Shown one piece after another: positions 43,760 through 52,304 of a stretch of 64,000 nucleotides of DNA. A program made the translations under genes and the position numbers. Source of the DNA: Mucilaginibacter sp. OK283 (GTDB lineage: Bacteria; Bacteroidota; Bacteroidia; Sphingobacteriales; Sphingobacteriaceae); the NCBI RefSeq assembly GCF_900110415.1, contig NZ_FODR01000001.1, positions 620,001-684,000 on the forward strand, written 5' to 3'. How positions within the stretch are numbered: position 1 is the first letter of the stretch; each line of letters starts with the position of its first letter. The notes beneath the pieces were generated by a model. That model ran no database searches and was not told the origin of the DNA. It saw only the letters and a program-made list of their open reading frames with translations.

Positions 43760-44851
43760 TTACCCGCCGATGCTATTTAACAAACTGTGCTGGCTTGCGG
43801 TATGCAAGTCGCGCCATGTTTGGCTTATTTCGGTATTGGGATTGGCAGCCTGCAGGCCGCAGTACGGGTATAGCTTATCAACACTCTCGCGTGCTGTTTT
43901 GGCCAGTTTGCGGCTGGTAGTGCTTACCTCGGTCAGATACCCGGCGGGGCCTGTTAAACCACTTTGCCAGGAAGCGTCAACGGCCTGGTAAAATTCGGCC
44001 CGGGTTTTATTAAGGTTGGTAGTTAATTCATCCAGCAGTTGTTTTGTTGTATCGCGGTGAGTATCGCGTTGCCGTTTGCCTAACTGTTTTTCATCAAACA
44101 ATGGCCCGCACAGATCAAGGAAGTGTACGGCCATGCCCGATATGTTTGCAGCCAGCGTAGCCTCGGCCAATTGTAAAAAGGGATATTTGTACAAAGGCTC
44201 GTTGATTACTGCATACTCCGGGTCGATCTTAAAACACCTGTCGGCTTTAACAAACAGGTTGCTTACCTGGTAGGCATCGCTGCCGGTGGCCATCATGCCG
44301 ATGTATTTCCAGGCGGGGAAAACCTCCACATCTTTCTTGTCGAAAATAAAAGGTAGTACCAGTTCGTTTCCGTCGGCGTCTAAAACAGATTCGTTGCCAT
44401 TTTTGATGATACAGTTGGCTGTTATATGGGTGGCATGGTGCGCGCCGCTGGCATATTTCCAGGTGCCGTTAATGATGTAGCCGCCATTGGTAATGGTGGC
44501 CGTACCTGTTGATGCGCCGCTGCCTGCCAGGCATAATGCAGGGTTGTTCAATAATTCCGGGGCTATGCTTGCCGATAAAAAACCGCCAAACCAGCCCGCA
44601 CCACTGCAAAGGGTAACCACCCAGCCCAAACTGCCGTTGGCCCAGGCCAGGCTTTCTTCCAACCGCACCATATCCGGCAAAGGCAGTTGCAGGCCCGAAT
44701 AGGCTTTCGGAACCAGGAATCTAAACCAGCCCTGCTCGTAAACCAGTTTCAATTGATCAGGGTGCAGCATGGCCAGTTTTTCGGCCTCCGCGGCAGTATC
44801 CCGGATTGTTTTTATCCATTCGGGTTTTAGTAAGTATGATGGATGACGCAT
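43760..44851 (-). CDS. Acyl-CoA dehydrogenase-fold flavoprotein
   Basis: About 363 residues. The N-terminal helical domain (MRHPSYLLKPEWIKTIRDTA, FRFLVPKAYSGLQLP) is followed by a beta domain with the flavin-binding pattern GGYIINGTWKYASGAHHATH and FLDLCGP-type helix, ending RDLHTASQHSLLNSIG. The pattern is closer to the HpaB/HsaA/DszC-like group D flavin monooxygenases than to true acyl-CoA dehydrogenases; the catalytic Glu of the latter is not evident. The substrate is unknown. The start at 44851 is chosen; an ORF extension to 44950 runs through a GATGTGCAGAT repeat and is unlikely. It lies directly downstream of the transporter gene and may belong to the TPP-regulated operon. Confidence 0.75.
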   Translation of the reverse strand: MRHPSYLLKPEWIKTIRDTAAEAEKLAMLHPDQLKLVYEQGWFRFLVPKAYSGLQLPLPDMVRLEESLAWANGSLGWVVTLCSGAGWFGGFLSASIAPELLNNPALCLAGSGASTGTATITNGGYIINGTWKYASGAHHATHITANCIIKNGNESVLDADGNELVLPFIFDKKDVEVFPAWKYIGMMATGSDAYQVSNLFVKADRCFKIDPEYAVINEPLYKYPFLQLAEATLAANISGMAVHFLDLCGPLFDEKQLGKRQRDTHRDTTKQLLDELTTNLNKTRAEFYQAVDASWQSGLTGPAGYLTEVSTTSRKLAKTARESVDKLYPYCGLQAANPNTEISQTWRDLHTASQHSLLNSIGG

Positions 44852-44971
44852 AGATGTGCAGATTTCAAATTTCAGATGTGCAGATGATAGATTTTCGGCC
44901 TTGATACAATAGGTTGATATGAACCCGTTTAAAGAACAGATGGAATCCAACTAACAACCTCATCCCACGTT

Positions 44972-45610
44972 TCAATTTCCTGTCTTAATTCTTAATTCTT
45001 GACTCTTGATTCTTTTCCCCCATTCAAAGTACCCCAAAATAGCTACAACAAATAAAAAGACGGTGAGCAGCGCAAACATGGGGAGGTGCTTGTAAAACAG
45101 GATGGGTACGGCAAACAGGTTTGATATGTTTAAAAAAATCCAGTTCTCTATTTTACGGCGGGCCAGCAGCCACATGCCTGCCCAGGCTGTTGACGATATC
45201 AGCGCGTCCCAAACAGGTACGTTTGATGGCGTAAAATATTTAGCCGGCAGGTTTTTGAGCAGCACATAAAAAAATACCCAGCCAATAACGGATATGGTAA
45301 TGCTTATACCCCATTCGTTTTTGGTACTCCATGAAATTTCTACAGGTGGCTGGTTGCGCCGTTTTACCCAGTACCACCAGCCATAAACGCTCATGATCAC
45401 ATAATAGCCATTCAGTATCGACTCGGCGTACAAGCCTACATCCAGCAACAAATAAATAGCAATTGCGGTTCCCAAAATACCCGCAGGATAAAGCAAGATG
45501 TTGTTTTTTCGCGCCAGCAAAACTTCGGCAACACCCAGGGCAACGGCAAGCCATTGCACCCAGGTGGTTTCCTTTATCTGATCAATAAAAAGCTTTATTA
45601 AATCATGCAT
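44972..45610 (-). CDS. PnuC-family transporter, probably thiamine (PnuT)
   Basis: 212 residues with about seven membrane helices and the PnuC hallmark YGWWYWVKRR plus LLARRKIENWIFLNISNL. PnuC members import nicotinamide riboside, riboflavin (PnuX) or thiamine (PnuT). Here the gene follows a TonB receptor behind a TPP riboswitch, so thiamine is the likely substrate. The last ~13 residues (RIKSQELRIKTGN) are translated from a dispersed repeat (44984-45014), so the natural C terminus has probably been extended. A spacer of about 110 bases of ATTCG repeats separates it from the receptor gene. Confidence 0.88.
   Translation of the reverse strand: MHDLIKLFIDQIKETTWVQWLAVALGVAEVLLARKNNILLYPAGILGTAIAIYLLLDVGLYAESILNGYYVIMSVYGWWYWVKRRNQPPVEISWSTKNEWGISITISVIGWVFFYVLLKNLPAKYFTPSNVPVWDALISSTAWAGMWLLARRKIENWIFLNISNLFAVPILFYKHLPMFALLTVFLFVVAILGYFEWGKRIKSQELRIKTGN
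44984..45014. repeat. Dispersed repeat inside the 3' end of the PnuT-like gene
   Basis: TTAATTCTTGACTCTTGATT (44992-45011) matches in inverted form the repeat at 43347-43378 and resembles TCTTGATTCTTGACTCCTGA at 55242-55261. Here it encodes the final residues of the transporter. Confidence 0.65.
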
Positions 45611-45614
45611 AAAC

Positions 45615-45720
45615 GCGTTTCTTAATTCGTAAAATTCGATCCAATTCGGAAACTACTATCTGCCCGGATTCGTGAAATTCGCCCCAATTCGAGACGATTC
45701 GTGTGCATCCATTCGTGTGT
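45615..45720. repeat. Degenerate AATTCG tandem repeat
   Basis: Iterated units such as AATTCGTAAAATTCGATCC and GATTCGTGAAATTCGCCCC fill the space between the PnuT-like gene and the TonB receptor gene. No ORF. Confidence 0.65.
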
Positions 45721-45721
45721 A

Positions 45722-48178
45722 TTAAAAATTTAGGCTAAGCATCGCCATAAAATTGCGCGGCGCCTGCGGAAAATAGTAATTGTAGTTTACCATGTTGCCA
45801 CCTTCAATATCCGGGTATGTAGCACCGTTGGCCTCGTACTTTTTGCTGAAAACATTATTAACCTGCAAGCCCAAACCAATGTTTTTAACCGAGCTGATAC
45901 TGAAGTTATAACGCAGCCTTACATCGCTGGTGAAATAGCTTTTTAAATACCTGTTGGCGGCATACGGATTAGCGGCGTTATCGGGCGCTATGTTAAAACC
46001 GGCAGGGTTTTGGTTCATGGTATTATCTAAATACTGTTTGCTCACGTACTTGCTGATAAAAGCGATTTCGCCGCCTTTAACCGGGCTGTAGCTAATAATG
46101 CTGGCCCCGGTAAGCGATGGCGAATAAGCAATGGTTGTTTTTTTAAACGATTCTTCAACCAAAGTGCCGTCATCGTAATTAGAGAAAAACTGGTGGTAGT
46201 TTTTAATCTTGTTGGCGCTCCAGGTAGCGGTTATCCCCCAGTTAAGCTGGCTGGTTATGCGTACTTTGCCATCCAGCTCAACACCGGCGCGATAGCTATC
46301 CGGAACGTTGGTGCGTATAGCGCTGCCCACATCATTAAGCGCCCCGGTTAATATCAATTGGTTTTTATACAGCATATAAAAGCCATTAATACCGCCGCTA
46401 AAAATTTTGCCAACCGTACGGTAACCTGCTTCAAAATCCTTCAGGTTTTCGGCCTTTGGCCTGGCTTGCGGGGTGGAGTTAACATAATCATCGCGGTTTG
46501 GTTCATGGTTACCTACCGCAAATGATGCATATACATTGTTTTGCTCATTAAGCTGGTAAGTAATACCTACTTTGGGGTTAAAAAAGTTAAGCTCGATGCT
46601 TTGCTGCGCGTTCTGCTGGTTTTTGTCGATACCGTAAAAATTGTAATACAGGTGGCGGTATTGCGCATCGGCATAAAGCAACACCTTGTTTAAATGCCAT
46701 TCGGCGCGGTAAAAAATATTAAAGTCGTTCTTTTTGGCATTATCACGATAGTACTCATAGTTGGGGCCTATGCCTGCGCTTTCTTTGGTATAAATAATAT
46801 TGCCGTAATGCGCGCCTTTGTATTCATTATAAGCGCCGCCCAGGGTCATGTTCAGGTTGCTTTGGGGCTGATATTTTAAAGCGTACGTAACACCATAAAA
46901 TTCATTATCAAGCCAAAGCCTGCGTACCAGGTCGGTAGTTTTAATGGTATCGGTACCCATAATAACCGGGGTGAGTCCATAATTGACTACAGCATCCTGT
47001 TGATGGTACTCTTCATAGTAACCCTTGCCCTTGGTGTAGTGCAATGCGCCGCTAAAAGATAGCTTACTGCTTATCTTCTGATCGTACAGCAACTGGTAGT
47101 GGTTTTGCAGGTAATCATCTACCTGGTCTTTATAAAAATTACCGGCGTAGTCCATCAGGCCAAGCTCGTTATAAGTGCGGTTATCCTTTCGGGTATTATC
47201 ACCAATAACATAATCGGCAATGCCATTCCAGGCCTGGTAAGTGCGCTCGTGGCCCGATATTACGTTGGCCCTGATGGTGCTGTTTTTGCCATACCAGGCA
47301 GCGCTTAAGTAAAGAGATTTTAAATCGGACGTTGCCCTGTCAATATAACCATTGGAGTGGATGCGTGATAAACGGCCATCTAAACTGAAATGCCCGCCCA
47401 GTAAGCCGGTACCGACATTAACCGTGTTTTTGATAGAACCGTAAGAACCGGCCGAAGTATTGATCTCGGCATAAGCAGTATCGCGGCGCGCGGTAGTCTG
47501 GATATTGATGCTGCCGCCAAAAGCGCCAGCGCCATTGGTTGATGTACCCACGCCGCGCTGCACCTGGATATTATCAACCGACGAGGCCAGGTCGGGCAGG
47601 TCGATAAAGTATGATCCCTGGCTTTCGGCATCATTCAGCGGAATGCCGTTGATGGTAACGTTAACCCGGGTATTATCAGAGCCACGGATGCGGATGCCGG
47701 TGTAGCCAATGCCCGCGCCCGCATCTGATGTGGTCACAACCGATGGGGTGAGGCTTAACAGGTAAGGCAGATCCTGCCCGAAGTTGTTTTTTGCTAAATC
47801 GTTTTTGCTGAGATTGGTAAATGCCGTTGGCGAGTTTTTAACCGCACGGGTGGCGCTGATGGTCACTTCCTCGGCCGCAAACGTGCCATTATTGAGCGTT
47901 AGGTTGATAACCTGGCTGGCCGCTAAAACGATATTTTTGCTGATGGTTTGGTAACCAATAAAACTGGCATTTAGTGTGTAGTTGCCGGGTTTAAGATTAG
48001 TAAAGCCATACTTGCCGGTAGCATCGGCAACGACGCTGGTAGTTGGGTTTGTAAGGGTAATAGTTGCACCGGGCAGTGCTTCGCCCGATTGATTGGTTAC
48101 TTTTCCGGATATGGAAAGCTGGGCCGATGCCAAAACAGGCAGCAGCAGGGCTATGATAGCCGCGAATACATTTTTCAA
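45722..48178 (-). CDS. TonB-dependent receptor, probably for thiamine
   Basis: 818 residues: signal peptide (MKNVFAAIIALLLPVLASA), a carboxypeptidase-regulatory-like domain (about 22-105, GKVTNQSGEALPGATITL), plug domain (about 115-225, RIRGSDNTRVNVTINGIPLN, VQRGVGTSTNGAGAFGGSIN) and a beta-barrel ending FMAMLSLNF. It lacks the SusC features and no susD follows, so it acts alone. The TPP riboswitch directly upstream and the PnuC-family gene downstream make it a thiamine or thiamine-phosphate receptor, matching TPP-regulated outer-membrane receptors known in Bacteroidota. Confidence 0.9.
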   Translation of the reverse strand: MKNVFAAIIALLLPVLASAQLSISGKVTNQSGEALPGATITLTNPTTSVVADATGKYGFTNLKPGNYTLNASFIGYQTISKNIVLAASQVINLTLNNGTFAAEEVTISATRAVKNSPTAFTNLSKNDLAKNNFGQDLPYLLSLTPSVVTTSDAGAGIGYTGIRIRGSDNTRVNVTINGIPLNDAESQGSYFIDLPDLASSVDNIQVQRGVGTSTNGAGAFGGSINIQTTARRDTAYAEINTSAGSYGSIKNTVNVGTGLLGGHFSLDGRLSRIHSNGYIDRATSDLKSLYLSAAWYGKNSTIRANVISGHERTYQAWNGIADYVIGDNTRKDNRTYNELGLMDYAGNFYKDQVDDYLQNHYQLLYDQKISSKLSFSGALHYTKGKGYYEEYHQQDAVVNYGLTPVIMGTDTIKTTDLVRRLWLDNEFYGVTYALKYQPQSNLNMTLGGAYNEYKGAHYGNIIYTKESAGIGPNYEYYRDNAKKNDFNIFYRAEWHLNKVLLYADAQYRHLYYNFYGIDKNQQNAQQSIELNFFNPKVGITYQLNEQNNVYASFAVGNHEPNRDDYVNSTPQARPKAENLKDFEAGYRTVGKIFSGGINGFYMLYKNQLILTGALNDVGSAIRTNVPDSYRAGVELDGKVRITSQLNWGITATWSANKIKNYHQFFSNYDDGTLVEESFKKTTIAYSPSLTGASIISYSPVKGGEIAFISKYVSKQYLDNTMNQNPAGFNIAPDNAANPYAANRYLKSYFTSDVRLRYNFSISSVKNIGLGLQVNNVFSKKYEANGATYPDIEGGNMVNYNYYFPQAPRNFMAMLSLNF

Positions 48179-48250
48179 AATTTTTAAACTAAAAATTAGT
48201 TAAACCATCTGCTCACCAGGGTACAATGGCAGTACACTTAACTTGTCACC

Positions 48251-48458
48251 TCTCCCTACGCCGGCATTACCCGGATCAGGTGTAGCCCCCCCGCCCCCCT
48301 GAAGGGGGAGTAAGTAGGCTAAAGGCTGGCTTTAAACTAAAAACTCCCCCTTTAGGGGGCTGGGGGGCATGGGTTTGATCTCAGCCTGTCTTTCAGTTTG
48401 GTTAAAAACGCATTATAGTTCGTTTTTAGATACACCAAAGCAAGGCACCCCTTGAGAA
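48251..48458 (-). ncRNA. TPP riboswitch (THI element), interrupted by a repeat
   Basis: All conserved parts of the THI box are present on the minus strand in order: P1 arm TTCTC, AAGGGGTGCC (48444-48453), a long P3 stem (TTTGGT/ACCAAA and AAAAACG/CGTTTTT), CTGAGAT (48378-48384), ACCC (48371-48374), then ACCTGATCCGGGTAATGCCG (48262-48281), GCGTAGGG and the closing GAGA. TPP binding usually lowers expression of thiamine genes. Between ACCC and ACCTGATC there are 89 bases instead of about 5, because an 84-nt palindromic element sits there. The switch precedes the TonB receptor gene by 72 bases. Confidence 0.92.
48285..48368. repeat. REPIN-like double palindrome inside the TPP riboswitch
   Basis: Arms 48285-48311 and 48343-48368 are near-perfect inverted repeats (plus strand GCCCCCCTGAAGGGGGAGT on the left, ACTCCCCCTTTAGGGGGC on the right), and each arm is itself a palindrome. 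A 31-nt spacer separates them. Related units lie at 37496-37611 and 36702. The 26-bp self-pairing would fold the element away as one long stem. Confidence 0.9.
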
Positions 48459-48499
48459 TTATGGGGCAAAGATAGTTTTTTAGTCGGAAAGTCAAAAAA

Positions 48500-48621
48500 G
48501 TCGGGAAGACGGAAAGTCCGAAAGAAAAGATTAGCAATTAGCGATTTGGTCAGAAGGTGGAAAAAAAAGCAGAGTAAAATTTCAGCAATATTCAATCTTT
48601 CGGACTTTCCGTCTTCCCGAC
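48500..48621. repeat. Perfect 25-bp inverted repeat element upstream of aspS
   Basis: The arm at 48500-48524 (starting GTCGGGAAGACGGAAAGTCC) is the exact reverse complement of 48597-48621 (starting CTTTCGGACTTTCCGTCTTC), with a 72-base loop and no ORF. Shorter partial copies of the motif (AGTCGGAAAGTC at 48482, ACTTTCGGACTTCG at 48620) flank both sides. Confidence 0.85.
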
Positions 48622-48652
48622 TTTCGGACTTCGAACTAAAAACTTACTTTTG
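48622..48652 (+). promoter_or_regulatory. aspS promoter at the edge of the repeat
   Basis: TACTTTTG (48645-48652) matches the Bacteroidota -7 element. At the expected 19-base spacing lies TTTC (48622-48625), one base off TTTG and directly abutting the inverted repeat. Transcription would begin near 48659, which rules out the upstream in-frame ATG at 48650. Confidence 0.55.
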
Positions 48653-48673
48653 CAAACTTTTATAAATATTGTT

Positions 48674-50419
48674 ATGCTAAGAACTCATACCTGCGGCGAA
48701 TTAAATATCAGCAACTTAGGCCAAACAGTTACATTGTGTGGCTGGGTACAAAAATCGCGCGATTTGGGCGGCACCACATTTATTGATGTGCGCGACCGTT
48801 ATGGTTTAACCCAACTTGTTTTTAATACGGATACTGATGCCTTGCTGCGCGAAAAAAGCCGCGAGCTTGGCCGTGAGTTTGTGATACAGGTTACCGGCAA
48901 GGTGCTGGAGCGATCAAACAAAAACACAAAAATACCAACCGGCGAAATTGAAATTGCTGTAGTCGGTTTAGAGATATTGAACTCGGCTAAAATTCCGCCG
49001 TTCCTGATAGAAGACGAAACTGATGGCGGCGAAGAGCTGCGTGCCAAATACCGCTACCTTGATTTACGCCGTGCGCCTGTTCGTAATAACCTTATCCTGC
49101 GCCACAAAATGGCACAGGAAATACGCCGCTATTTAAGCGACATTGATTTTTTGGAGGTAGAAACCCCGGTACTGATCAAATCGACCCCGGAAGGAGCACG
49201 CGATTTTGTGGTGCCAAGCCGCATGAACCCGGGCGAATTTTACGCGTTGCCGCAATCGCCGCAAACATTTAAACAATTGCTGATGGTAAGCGGGTTCGAC
49301 CGTTATTTCCAGATTGTAAAATGTTTCAGAGATGAAGACCTGCGTGCCGACCGCCAGCCAGAATTTACCCAGATTGACTGCGAGCTATCGTTCATTACCC
49401 AGGAGGATATCCTGAATATTTTTGAAGGCCTTACCCACCACCTGTTCACCACGGTAAAAGGTATCGACCTTGGCGATTTCCCACGGATGCAATATGCCGA
49501 CGCGATGCGCCTTTACGGTTCTGATAAACCGGATGTAAGGTTCGGGATGGAGTTTGTAGAACTGAATGATGTTGTAAAAGGTAAAGGCTTTGGCGTATTT
49601 GACAACGCCGAACTGGTTGTGGGTATCAACGCCAAAGGCTGTGCAAGCTACACCCGTAAGCAATTGGATGAAATTACCGAATGGTTAAAACGCCCACAAA
49701 TTGGCGTAACCGGCATGATATATTGCCGTTATAACGAAGATGGTACTTTAAAATCATCGGTTGATAAATTTTATAGCGAAGATGAGCTAACCAACTGGGC
49801 AGCTGCATTTGAAGCCGAGCGCGGCGATTTAATGCTGGTACTGGCCGGCAATGCCGATAAAGTACGCAAGCAACTGAACGAATTGCGCCTGGAAATGGGT
49901 AGCCGTTTAGGCCTGCGCGATAAAAATAAATTCGCACCGCTTTGGGTGCTTGATTTTCCGCTGCTGGAGTGGGACGAAGAAACCGAACGTTATCATGCCA
50001 TGCACCACCCCTTCACTTCGCCAAAACCAGAAGATATTGCCTTGCTGGATACCGATCCGGGGGCTGTACGCGCCAACGCGTATGATCTGGTTATTAACGG
50101 CACTGAAGTTGGCGGCGGATCCATAAGGATCCATGACCGCGCTATGCAGTCATTGATGTTTAAGCACCTGGGCTTTTCGCCCGAAGAGGCGCAAAAGCAA
50201 TTTGGCTTTTTGATGGATGCCTTTGAGTATGGCGCACCTCCGCATGGTGGTTTAGCCCTTGGGTTTGATAGGCTGGTATCTATTTTTGCCGGGTTAGATT
50301 CTATCCGCGATGTTATCGCTTTCCCTAAGAACAATTCGGGTCGCGATGTGATGATCGATTCGCCATCAAGCATCGCCGATACACAGCTTAACGAGCTTAA
50401 GATTAAAACAACAGTATAA
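48674..50419 (+). CDS. aspS: Aspartate-tRNA ligase
   Basis: About 581 residues, the bacterial-type AspRS: N-terminal OB-fold ([20 protein letters not shown]), class II motif 2 ([18 protein letters not shown]), the GAD insertion domain (about 300-420) and motif 3 ([16 protein letters not shown]). It charges tRNA-Asp. The start at 48674 ([11 protein letters not shown]) matches the family and the promoter position. Confidence 0.96.
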   Translation: MLRTHTCGELNISNLGQTVTLCGWVQKSRDLGGTTFIDVRDRYGLTQLVFNTDTDALLREKSRELGREFVIQVTGKVLERSNKNTKIPTGEIEIAVVGLEILNSAKIPPFLIEDETDGGEELRAKYRYLDLRRAPVRNNLILRHKMAQEIRRYLSDIDFLEVETPVLIKSTPEGARDFVVPSRMNPGEFYALPQSPQTFKQLLMVSGFDRYFQIVKCFRDEDLRADRQPEFTQIDCELSFITQEDILNIFEGLTHHLFTTVKGIDLGDFPRMQYADAMRLYGSDKPDVRFGMEFVELNDVVKGKGFGVFDNAELVVGINAKGCASYTRKQLDEITEWLKRPQIGVTGMIYCRYNEDGTLKSSVDKFYSEDELTNWAAAFEAERGDLMLVLAGNADKVRKQLNELRLEMGSRLGLRDKNKFAPLWVLDFPLLEWDEETERYHAMHHPFTSPKPEDIALLDTDPGAVRANAYDLVINGTEVGGGSIRIHDRAMQSLMFKHLGFSPEEAQKQFGFLMDAFEYGAPPHGGLALGFDRLVSIFAGLDSIRDVIAFPKNNSGRDVMIDSPSSIADTQLNELKIKTTV

Positions 50420-50483
50420 GATTTTTAAATTGTAGCGTTTATATTAGTTAAACCGTATAGGTGCTAAACTGATCTGAATAAAA

Positions 50484-50960
50484 ATGAAAAAACTTCTGCT
50501 ATTGTTGCTGCTACCCGTTGCACTGTTTTCATCGTGCCTGAAATCGAATAATAACGTGGTGCCTTTTGATGCCGCCAAACAGGCCGCCGCAGATGAAACA
50601 ATCATCCAGGCCTACCTTGCAGCACATACCGAAATTCATGCGGTAAAAGATACAACCGGTGTTTACTACCAGATAATTACCCAGGGTACCGGTGCTAACC
50701 CTGCTTTAACAACTACAATTACAGCGGCTTATACCGGCAAGTTAACCAACGGGACTATATTTGACTCGAGCACCAACCTGGTGTACCGCTTAAATGGCCT
50801 GATACCAGCATGGCAAATTGCATTACCCTACCTTAAAACAGGCGGGCAAATGCTGATAATAACCCCATCGCGCTACGCCTATGGTAATGCGCAGGCCGGC
50901 ATTATCCCTGCAAATTCAGTACTGATATTTTCTGTCAATTTAACAGCGGTAGCCAATTAG
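50484..50960 (+). CDS. FKBP-type peptidyl-prolyl isomerase lipoprotein 1
   Basis: 158 residues. A lipobox (ALFSSC, Cys18) precedes a helical linker and an FKBP domain with YTGKLTNGTIFDSS, PAWQIALPYLKTGGQ and SRYAYGN, so the aromatic pocket and the Asp of FDSS are intact. Expected to catalyse proline isomerisation in exported proteins. First of three consecutive paralogues. Confidence 0.88.
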   Translation: MKKLLLLLLLPVALFSSCLKSNNNVVPFDAAKQAAADETIIQAYLAAHTEIHAVKDTTGVYYQIITQGTGANPALTTTITAAYTGKLTNGTIFDSSTNLVYRLNGLIPAWQIALPYLKTGGQMLIITPSRYAYGNAQAGIIPANSVLIFSVNLTAVAN

Positions 50961-51134
50961 CCACGGTTTTTGGTACAACGCGAATAAAAAACAGTGCTCT
51001 GTTTGCTATTATAATACGGTTTCGATTGTATATTTACGACGGTGTTTTTGCCAGAATTAAAATACCTGCCTAAATAAGTTTTCGCAATTTGCAACGTTTA
51101 GTGTTTTTAACCCTATTAATGTTAACTGATCTGT

Positions 51135-51620
51135 ATGAAAATGAAAAAACTTTTATTTTTAGTTCTATTTCCCTTAGCCATCTATTCGCTGTCGTCGTGT
51201 TCAAAAGCAACCGATCCAACAATAACAGCAGCAATACAGCAGGCTGCCGACGATGATGCTGCCATTAAAGCTTATCTTTTGGTGCATCCCGAAATTACCG
51301 GTGTAAAAGATACGTTAGGTTGTTACTACCAGGTAGTTTCTACTGGCGCAGGAGCTTATCCTACGGCTACAACCACGATTAAAGGAACTTACACCGGTTC
51401 GTTGCTTAACGGAACTGCATTTGCCACAAATGCCTCTGTTAGCGCCCCGTTGAGTAGTTTGATTTATGGATGGCAGATAGTTTTACCTCACGTACCTATA
51501 GGATCGAAAATTATTATGCTGATACCATCCATTTACGGGTATGGTACCTCGGGCTCAGGAGCAATTCCTGCAAACGCTGTATTGAGGTTTGATGTAGACC
51601 TTTCGCCTCCGGGAGCTTAA
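51135..51620 (+). CDS. FKBP-type lipoprotein 2, active-site Asp missing
   Basis: 161 residues with lipobox (YSLSSC, near residue 22) and the same layout as its neighbours. The usual FDSS is replaced by FATN (in YTGSLLNGTAFATN), losing the pocket Asp, while the Trp (YGWQIVLP) and Tyr (IYGYG) remain. It may bind rather than isomerise, or have altered specificity. ATG 51135 and 51141 are both possible. A terminator follows. Confidence 0.85.
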   Translation: MKMKKLLFLVLFPLAIYSLSSCSKATDPTITAAIQQAADDDAAIKAYLLVHPEITGVKDTLGCYYQVVSTGAGAYPTATTTIKGTYTGSLLNGTAFATNASVSAPLSSLIYGWQIVLPHVPIGSKIIMLIPSIYGYGTSGSGAIPANAVLRFDVDLSPPGA

Positions 51621-51642
51621 GCCAGTAATTATAAAATACCGG

Positions 51643-51672
51643 GCCCGGGATAATCATCGCCGGGCTTTTTTT
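51643..51672 (+). terminator. Terminator after FKBP paralogue 2
   Basis: GCCCGG pairs with CCGGGC (6 bp) around an 11-nt loop, followed by seven T. Confidence 0.7.
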
Positions 51673-51718
51673 ATGGCGATAATTGAGTAGTTTTAAACGC
51701 CCGGATTTTAAAAATGAT

Positions 51719-52180
51719 ATGAAGAACCTATTGTTAGTACTATTTATTTCTGTTATCGCCTTTGCATCCTGTAAAACAGCTCCCAATGTTGATGCAGTGA
51801 AGCAGGCCAGGATCGACGATTCGCTTATCAGGGTTTACCTTTCCAACAATCCGGTTGTGAAGGCTGTGAAAGATTCGTCGGGCCTGTATTACCAGGTTGT
51901 TAAGCCAGGTACAGGGGCTACAGCTACTATTAATTCAACCATTACAGTAAACTACCAGGGCAAACTGCTTAACGGCCCGCCGTTTGATTCGGCAAATGGC
52001 TATTCGTCGCCCTTAAACAAGTTGGTAAAGGGATGGCAAACAGGCATTCCGCACATCAAAGAAGGCGGCAATATCATATTGTTCGTGCCATCGGCTTTGG
52101 GCTATGGCGGCGCATCGTTAGGCCCCATTCCGGCAAATTCGGTGCTCGTTTTTGATATTGATTTAACCGCAGTAAAGTAA
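51719..52180 (+). CDS. FKBP-type peptidyl-prolyl isomerase lipoprotein 3
   Basis: About 153 residues: signal and lipobox (IAFASC, Cys18), then an FKBP domain with YQGKLLNGPPFDSA, KGWQTGIPHIKEGG and SALGYGG. The pocket Asp is present. The start at 51719 begins the signal peptide (MKNLLLVLFISVIAF); the frame extends upstream to 51683 without a convincing start. Third member of the array. Confidence 0.87.
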   Translation: MKNLLLVLFISVIAFASCKTAPNVDAVKQARIDDSLIRVYLSNNPVVKAVKDSSGLYYQVVKPGTGATATINSTITVNYQGKLLNGPPFDSANGYSSPLNKLVKGWQTGIPHIKEGGNIILFVPSALGYGGASLGPIPANSVLVFDIDLTAVK

Positions 52181-52304
52181 CCTGTTGACAGCCCCGGGGT
52201 TACCATCATTTTGAGTTGAATAGGCATCAGCTTCAAATTAAACTCGGCACATTAAAATATCCGGTGTTTTGTTACTATATTAACGGTTCAAAAACTTGCC
52301 GCCT

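Noticed and set aside
44852..44950. Extension of the acyl-CoA dehydrogenase-like protein to the Met at 44950
   Set aside because: The extra DNA is a direct repeat of AGATGTGCAGAT and the residues do not resemble the family.
44972..45610. Calling the PnuC-family protein a nicotinamide riboside transporter
   Set aside because: The TPP riboswitch and TonB receptor in the same operon favour thiamine.
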